Below the pieces are notes generated by a model, which searched no databases, was not told the DNA's origin, and saw nothing but the letters and a program-made list of their open reading frames with translations. A stretch of 64,000 nucleotides of DNA from Epiperipatus broadwayi (lineage: Eukaryota; Onychophora; Udeonychophora; Euonychophora; Peripatidae): contig JAQFVV010000152.1 of NCBI GenBank assembly GCA_028023455.1, forward strand, positions 994,001 through 1,058,000. Reading direction: 5' to 3'. Position 1 is the first letter of the stretch; each line of letters opens with the position of its first letter. The position numbers were made by a program, and so were the translations under genes. Below are positions 57,001-64,000 of the stretch, piece by piece.

Positions 57001-58560
57001 TTCATGTGCTTAAGATGAAGATGCTTGTCCAGGTTTTGCTGAAGAGCTATTCAGGAACTAATAATTTATCTCTGTTGTATCTTGGCAAGTAGTTTGAGAA
57101 AAGTCTGACTGGCATTGAAGTTTCCTTGCATGAAGATGAGCTTACACTTGGTAAGTCAGATTGCAAATGTGAGGAAGATGGACAATATGATGAGGGAGAA
57201 GGTGTCATTTTTGATGGCATGCTTGATTGATGATATATTTTGTGTGCTGGTTGTGTTTTTTTATAAATAAGGTGCCAAATCTGGCTGAGATGAGGGCAGG
57301 TGAGTAGTACATGCTGAATGATTTCTTCATCTGATGAGAAAATCTGGCAGAGGGTGTTAAGGCATGATAATACCCTCTTGCACACCAAGAAGTGGTTAGT
57401 GGGCAGAGAAAACTATGTATTGATGTTCCAAGTACCATCTCTTGGGCTTTTTAATTAGCAGTTTGTTGTTTATATCAAGCTCTGCTTGGAGAGGTCATTG
57501 ACTGGGATAAATTAGCTCATATATCTCCCAATATGTTCTTTTGTTTCATAATGTTTGAGCCATTGTGTTTGCAAATTTTTAATGTGGGTCCAGATGCTAG
57601 TGATCCACTTGCTATTGAATGGTGGAGAAGTGTCTGTGGGATCAACTGAGGAGATTGCAGAGTCATCCAGTGCCTCCAGGAAGGTGCTGCATGGAATTGA
57701 AGGATTTTTGTGTGTAGAAAGTGTTTATTGAATGAAGACCTAGGTCATTCAGTTCGTTGGGCCTTTAAAGTTTAACCAGGCTAATGGTGATGATTTTCTT
57801 TTTCCAGCATAGCTTTGAGCAGATAGAATTTATGCTGTACATGAAGCACTGTGTGGGTTTGAGAACAGGCATGTAGTAATTGATGTGAGGGGAAATGATG
57901 TTTAGGAGAGTTGTTTTCCCTGAGAGTGACAGTGATATGTGAGACAAAGAATTGACCAATTTCTAGTTCTTCTCCAGAGTTGATGTTTGTAATTGTTTTC
58001 TCAGTACTGTGAATAGCTTTGCCAGTGAAAAGCCCAGGAAATTTTGTGGCTGGGAGGTAAACAGTGAAGTTATGGTAGTGCATGTGTAAATTTTCCATGC
58101 AGAGGATTTTGCATGGCTAATGTGAAGGTTATATTTGCTAGAATATGTGTTGATGATCTGTTGTAGTTGAGGCAGGTAGGCTTTAGAAGGAAGGAAGATA
58201 GACACATCATCTATGTATGAGATGTGTTGCACTTGCTGTTTCAATGCTGGTACATAGATTCCAGGCAGGCGACTTTTGATTTCTTTAAGAAACGGGTTGA
58301 GGTATGAGATACAGCAAAGGGTTCTGAGTGGGGAGCCTTGGGGAATGGAGAGGTATGGTCTGAACCCAGGTGATAACTGGCCTTTGATTGATGTAAAGAT
58401 GGAGTGGGTGAAGAATAGGTTACCTATTATTTGGATGTATTGATGAAGGGTTACTAATAATAGAGGGAATGACAAAATCAAATGCAGACCCAAAATCGAG
58501 CTGGACAGCAATGGGCCTTGTTTTATTTAACTTGATATAGTATATTTCAAGCAATTGTCA
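57001..58560 (-). pseudogene. Decayed LINE ORF2, RT to zinc knuckle
   Basis: Minus-strand order: AVQLDFGSAFDFV (58470-58520; RT motif A), a frameshift, GQLSPGFRPYLSIPQGSPL (motif B, usual GVPQGSPLSP), ISYIDDVSIFLPS (58199-58225; motif C, both aspartates kept as IDD), KSSAWKI, a second shift, LSLSGKTTLLN (thumb block), and CQIFSSDEEIIQHVLLTC (57290-57350; zinc knuckle). The motif set is nearly complete, which makes this the best-preserved LINE in the window. At least three frameshifts make it inactive. It differs from the family at 34700, 60690 and 63090. Confidence 0.85.
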
Positions 58561-58854
58561 AAAGACCAAATAAAAAGGTAAATCTTTCATATTCAAAAAA
58601 TATTTACAATAAAACTAATATAAAAACCCTAACATTTCAATTGTAAGTAAATATTCTTATTTTATTAATTTTAATTGTAGTGATAAAAATGACTATCAAT
58701 TATCTTGGTAATGTGGGGTGTGTCATACCTCCTGATGACATGTTAATATGATGCCCTTCTTGTGATATGCCTTTGTGCAGTTTCCACCTTGTGCACCACA
58801 TATAGAGTAGTAAAATTAGCTATTCAAATTAATGGTAGATACAAAATACATAAA
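58561..58854. other. Spacer between the LINE and fold-back repeat
   Basis: Nothing recognised. Confidence 0.4.
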
Positions 58855-59830
58855 GGCTAAACTCTCCATACAGTAGGAGCACTCAGTGCAATCCAGAATA
58901 ATCAGTGGGTGCAGGAAGGTTTGTGCATAAAATCCCTATCCATTGCCTACTCATCCAATATCCCCAAACAAATTTCTAGCTTGCAACATCTGTCAGTGAG
59001 GAGCCTTGGATATGAGAGCACTGTACCTAGATCTTAGGGTGTAATGTAATCCTCCAGCAGCCATATTTTACGTTATTAGCTAACTATAAAGTTTTGAGTC
59101 CAAAATGAAAACACAGTAGTGTTTTCAATTTGAGCTCATTAGCTTGTATAGTTAACTAGATCGGAACTTAGTTCAGCGTCCTTACATTTTGGTGTCTTTG
59201 GTTATTTAATACCCACAGTCATTATAATCCTACTGAGCAGCATGAGTAGGCACTAGATAAGGCTTTTATGCACAAACCTTCCTGCATCCATATATTCTGA
59301 CTTGCACTGAGTGGCACTGGTGTAGGAAGAGTTTAACTTTGTGTAAGCATAAAGAATGGTGATTGTGTGATGTTTAATGGTTTAATACCAATCCTGGCCA
59401 ATCGGATTATGGTGACTTTGGTTATTAAAGAACCAATAGCAGAAAATTTATGGATGTTGAACTGAGTTCAGATCTATGCATGCTAATGAACTTGAAATGA
59501 AAACACTATTGTGTTTTCATTTTGAACTCAAACTTTATAGTTAGCTAATAAGGTAAAAATTGGCTGCTGGAGAGTCACATTAGATTCTAAAATCTAGGTT
59601 TAGTGTTCTCATATTCAAGGCTCCTCACTGATAAAAGCCAAAGCTAGAAATTCATCTGTGGGTATTGGATGAGTAGGTACTAGATAGGGATTTTATGTGA
59701 AAACCTTCCTGCATCCATTAATTACTGTGTTTTGCATTGTGGCTCTACTGTATGGAGAGTTTAGTCTTTGTGTAAATAGCTTATGTAAGCATAAAAATGG
59801 TCATCATGTGATGTTTATTGTTTTAGATAT
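58855..59830. mobile_element. Fold-back pair of the CTACTGTATGGAGAG repeat family
   Basis: 58855-59210 is the family in reverse (ACTCTCCATACAGTAG ... TTCAGCGTCC) and 59240-59830 is forward, beginning with a short core (59245-59330), then CACTGAGTGGCAC, GATGTTTAATGG and a full-length forward part ending ACTGTATGGAGAGTTTAG and GATGTTTATTG. Together they form a large imperfect palindrome with the same modules as 40111-40700. Non-coding; several units have been joined head to head. Confidence 0.75.
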
Positions 59831-60689
59831 GAAATACTGATAAAATAAGCCTATCCAAAATATTTATTTATTATGATAATAAAGTGAAGAATATTCTATA
59901 GATGCACAAAATACTAAACAATACTTTAAAATTGTCATAGCAAATCATAATGCTATAATTAGAAAATAATTAAAAGATTAAGAGTGCTATAAGTAAATTT
60001 GAATAGGATGACAAAATAAGAGAGCACAGTGTTGTAAAATATGCAGTAAAAGAAAAATTTTACATTATGAATTTTTTTTTTATAAAAATTGCTAAACTAA
60101 AATAGATATAGAAATGAAGATACAGCAGAACTGGATTACTTTTTGTCTAACAGAAAAAATATATTTTAAGATTGCAATTTTCTTAATAGATTCACAAAAG
60201 AAATAATCAATTAGTGAGAAGTAAAAGACAAAACTTTAAAACGAAAGACAATTTACAGTTGAACTCCTAGCATACAGAGACATTCCAATATATTTAAATT
60301 AAAATTTGCTGATCATTTTAAAATATTGACCAATTTTGAAAATAGTCCAAATTTAATTTAAATTAAGAAGATAAATAATGTTTTTCTATAAATTGCAACA
60401 TAGATAGCCAGCATAAAAAGAAATTAATTTATCATCAACTTTCCAACTGATACAAAACAATACACTGAAGAAATATGAGACTTTTAAATGTGATCCATTA
60501 AAAAAAAGGAATATCTGGAGTTCTGTAAAATGATATAAAAAATATTATAAATTGGCAAGAGAAGTTAGAGAATAGAATGAAAATTTCAAAAAAATGTATA
60601 TAAACTGAAAGAAAAGTTTTTCATCAATAATATAAAAAAATGGAACTATCACCATAATGAGGGATGACTTCATGAAATGTGCAGAAAAT
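59831..60689. other. AT-rich DNA, possibly 5' part of the next LINE
   Basis: No conserved motif recognised. Confidence 0.4.
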
Positions 60690-61700
60690 TTCTACATGTA
60701 ATTATATAATAATAAAAAACAACAAAACAAAGCAACTTCCACTGTTACTAAATCTTTTGAAATGCTAAGCATTTTAGTTGAAAATGGACCAAAAAATATA
60801 CCATATATTTAGAAAAATGAAGTAATAATATAATTATTTAAGAAAGGTAATAAAGAAAATGTTAGATATTACAAATCTATCAGTATTCTACCAGTTTTAA
60901 ACAAAAATGTTTATCAAAATAAGTATGAATAATTCATGGGAAACATTGGATTCAAACTAATGAAAAGAACAAGCTGGATTTAAAAGTGTGTTAGCACAAT
61001 ATAACAATTCCAATTATTGAAAAGATTTATAAAAAAATCAACATGTATAAATTGTCATTATGTTTGTGTTTATAGATTATGAAAATGCATTTGATTCTAT
61101 AAGCATTTCCACAATAATTAGATTACATGATGACACTATGAAGTTTAACACCAATATCAATATATGATAGAATGATTCCATGCCTCCAAATATTTTCAGC
61201 TGCTTTACAAGAAGTATTTTAAATATAAGGGATTTGAACACAGACTTTCAAGCACCCTTCAACTATCCACACTATCTTATACCACTGATAGACATAACCA
61301 CAAATAAAAATACATGGAGATTATATATAACTTCTAGATTTACCAGATGTTCCTAATTGTTGGTGCAAATAAAACTCTAGTTTCTGAAAATATAATAGGA
61401 GTTTTCAAATAAAAATAAATTTAAAGATAAATATTTAAAAAGATTAAAATAACGTTGAATGAATATTCTCAGAAAAAAAGAAATGGCAATTTTAAATTAT
61501 TTTTTTTTAAAAAAAGGTAAATATTTCAGACTTTCAAGCTATCTTTAACAAAAAGAAGGGAAAAGATTAGTTTCCATCTTTATGATTAGCTGATGACAAT
61601 ATTGTAGACTCTTTTATATCCAAGTTTTTTAAATGAGTTAGCAGTCTCTGCTAGCATTTTAGATCCCTGTCCAGGACAAAAAAGAAAGGATAAGAGTCAA
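60690..61700 (+). pseudogene. Decayed LINE reverse transcriptase, interrupted by a repeat
   Basis: Plus-strand order: a broken LFKKGNKENVRYYKSIS block (about 60835-60885), KEQAGFKS (60964-60987), FVFIDYENAFDSIS (61063-61104; motif A, aspartate kept), IIRLHDDTMK, FSAALQEVF (61195-61222), then a fragment of the hammerhead repeat family (61225-61300), and ADDNIVDSF (61588-61615; motif C ADD). Same family as 34700-36120 and 63090-64000. Many stops. Confidence 0.75.
61225..61300 (+). repeat. Fragment of the hammerhead repeat family inside the LINE
   Basis: ATAAGGGATTTGAACACAGA, CTTTCAAGCACCC and CCACACTATCTTATACCACTG match the start of the family at 17727-17790. The ribozyme itself is absent. Confidence 0.55.
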
Positions 61701-62059
61701 TGTCAACATGCTATTAAAAGAGCTGTAACCCTTTTACATTCACATATTATCATGAAAAATGCTAAATTCAGATGCAATATTTTATTCAATAACTGCTGTG
61801 TTCTGAAAGAACTAACTTCAGTCATTATTTGAATGGTGGCTTCATAAAAAAAATTGTAGTAATGCTTTGTTAAAAGCTGTTACTTGAGCTAAGGGGCAGC
61901 ACCTTGACTTAATTGCCCAGAATTCTGGTGATTGTGCCAAATAGTAAGTAGTTATAGGTCAATAATGATTAAGAAAAATTTAACAGTTACAAATATTTTG
62001 GTTAAGTTGTTAATACAGATCACAAAATATAATGGATTAAATTAAGAGTAACTGTAACA

Positions 62060-62410
62060 AACTCACTATACAGTAGTGCCATTCAATGCAAGCCTTGGTA
62101 ATCAATGAATGCAAGAAGGTTTGTACATAAAATCCCCATCTAGTGGTTACTCGTTAAATATTTTCAAACTAGTTTCTACCTTGTGGGTTTCATCAGTGAG
62201 GAGCTTTAAATCTGAGAGCACTGCATTAAAAATTTAATGCATCCCTCCAACAGCCACCTTTTATCTATTTAGTTAAAAGCTAGGAACTCAAGATAAAAAC
62301 AACCTCATTTGCTTGTATTGTCATATAGATCTGAATCCAGTTCAGCTTTGATACATTTTGGTGCCCTTTGTTTATCAAAAACCATACTCACCATCATCCC
62401 ATAGGCAGAA
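62060..62410 (-). repeat. Reverse copy of the CTACTGTATGGAGAG repeat family
   Basis: ACTCACTATACAGTAGTGCC, ATAAAATCCCCATCTAG, TCAGTGAGGAGC, CAACAGCCACCTTTTA and ATTTTGGTGCC follow the order of 58855-59210. About 350 bp, diverged. Confidence 0.7.
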
Positions 62411-63089
62411 ATTATATAAAATTCAACAACACACCTCATAAAATCATGTGCTTTTGTTGGATTAAATTAATAATAGAAATAAACTTGGAGTGTTTTGATG
62501 GAACTAACTTATATAAGGAAATATGCATATATGTTTAAACAGAAAGATTCTTAACAGATGTGTCTTAATACCTATTGTGTATGGAACCGAGACTTTGATA
62601 CTTAAAATAAAAATTAATTCAAAAACGTCAGATCACTGAATAAATTATGATAATATAGACATTAGGAATAATAATAAGGGCTCAGAAATAAAACAATCAG
62701 TTGAAAAAACAAAAAGGTATTATTGTCCTTATGGAAAACTTTAAGAGATTAAAATGGAGTTGCAGCACATAAGCAAATGACATTGTAATAGCTGCAATTG
62801 CCTTATTTAAAAAAAACCTGTTAATAAAAAACTTGTTCTAGTAAATCTTGATTCAACCTAGGATAGCAACAGTCAATAATAGCCACTCTTTTTTTTGAAA
62901 AAATATCAATATTAGAAGTTGTTTAAACTTGTTTGTGTATTTATATTCACCATTTGAAATTGTTTAAACTTGTTTAAACTTTTATTTTTATTTCTGATTT
63001 TTCTCTGGAGACCATTTTGGAACCAGAAATAGAGACATAATGTGTCCTTTCCAATTATGGTCATATTCATCATGACCATTGTATCCATT
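62411..63089. other. AT-rich DNA, nothing recognised
   Basis: Contains a short local repeat, TTGTTTAAACTTG(T), three times at 62915-62975. Confidence 0.45.
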
Positions 63090-64000
63090 ACTAGTCTGAA
63101 GTTTAATTCAGTTTCTTCAATCTTTTACTCATTTCTCCACATCATACTAGCAAACTTCCCTTTATTTCATTCATCCATCTGACTTGTGAAGTCTTTCACA
63201 ATATCTTGGGAATCAGTTCTAAAATTTCAGCTACCTGCCTATTATCATCTCTTCTAGCAGTATTTTTTAGCACAGTTCCACTTCAAATCAATTAGTTTCA
63301 ATAATGTCAATAAGGTCAACTTCTTTGCTCATTAATGCATATTGCTTTTCATTATTCTTAATGTAAGCCTCACCATATTTTCTTGAGTGATCTGAAGTCT
63401 CTATATTCTTTTCTATTGAGTGTTCATATCTTAGATCCATCAGTAAAAACTGGTAAAAACACAATTAATAAAAAACCTTCCATTTCAAACAAATAGGATT
63501 ATTTCTTTTTAATATTATTTCTATCAACAGCCCTCCATCCAAATGGAATTTTATGGTTAATTTTATTTATTATGTTTTCATTCATTTTAATAAGGGGTTC
63601 AAGTATTTATATTGTTAACATCTTATAATTCATCATTATTAATTATAATTTTCCTGAGAAAATCCACTGAACATTATTTTAATATTTTTAGCATTTGTCT
63701 TTAGCCCTACTTTCTTAATTCAGTCTGATAACTCTTGCAACATATCCTGAAGTTTTGAAACACTATTTTTAAAAACAAATTAATGGAGAAATCTAGATGG
63801 TTTAAATAATCTCCATTTACTTTCACTTCCTATGGTTCCAATTTTATTGCACATACAATTCTTTCAAATCTGTTGTAAAATGTTTTGGAGATATGGGATC
63901 ATCCCATCATATTCCCTTCTCAATGTTAATATTCTTACTATTACTAATCACTGATGTTGCATTATCATATTTTTCAAAATATATCAATATTCCGAGTCTT
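63090..64000 (-). pseudogene. Decayed LINE reverse transcriptase, 3' half, running off the window
   Basis: DNA-level similarity to 34715-35550 in the same order: TATTATCATCTCTTCTAGCA (63241 and 34859), AAAAACTGGTAAAA (63445 and 35070), CCATCCAA followed by ATTTTATG, and AAATAATCTCCATTTACTTT (63806; compare 35423). It is the region from RT motif B to the C-terminal block of the same LINE family on the minus strand. It is heavily mutated and continues beyond the right edge. Confidence 0.7.

Overview
The window looks like gene-poor nuclear DNA from an animal. It is very AT-rich (roughly three quarters A+T by eye), has spliced exons with GT/AG borders, very long introns, and dense old retroelements. 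A mollusc, perhaps a cephalopod, or another lophotrochozoan is my best guess. It rests on general character (Penelope-like elements, decayed LINEs, huge introns), not on a diagnostic marker. No bacterial-style genes, operons or CRISPR arrays are present.

Host genes are few and all read on the minus strand. A fatty-acid-binding protein (FABP) gene is split over exon 1 (33667-33736) and a 173-nt exon 2 (11111-11283), separated by about 22.4 kb; later exons are not seen and probably lie left of the window. Inside that intron, on the same strand, sits the terminal exon of a pyruvate dehydrogenase kinase (PDK)-like gene (18793-19109). A short terminal exon of an unrecognised gene lies at 56466-56537. 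Weaker exon candidates are at 964-1242, 8853-9118 and 46743-46848.

Mobile DNA makes up most of the recognisable content. The clearest is an LTR element (47986-54577) with 1.64-kb LTRs about 2.5% different. Its interior is composite: a broken Ty3/gypsy-type gag, the start of a protease, then a second partial LTR-end plus leader, then an intact coiled-coil ORF. A much older relative with a tRNA-Lys-like primer site and gag remnants lies at 13242-14830. Decayed LINE reverse-transcriptase copies lie at 2630-4560, 29380-30080, 34700-36120, 57001-58560, 60690-61700 and 63090-64000. Penelope-like remnants lie at 15365-16250, 31085-32545, 36401-36880 and 45282-45467, and a mariner relic at 24890-25243. 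A tRNA-Gly retrocopy with a 16-bp target duplication is at 27815-27916.

The most interesting signal is a set of small repeats (17721-18356, 33000-33455, 42260-43245, 44331-44665) whose shared core folds as a type I hammerhead self-cleaving ribozyme. At 17721-18356 two such cores lie in direct ~150-bp repeats flanking a non-coding middle, the layout of retrozymes or of Penelope terminal repeats. Other unexplained structures are a near-perfect 80-bp-arm hairpin (55343-55539), an element with perfect 30-bp inverted ends (40111-40303), large fold-back repeats (58855-59830), and a 151-bp duplication of LINE sequence (3823-3973 and 5631-5782). The remaining stretches are AT-rich DNA in which I recognise nothing.
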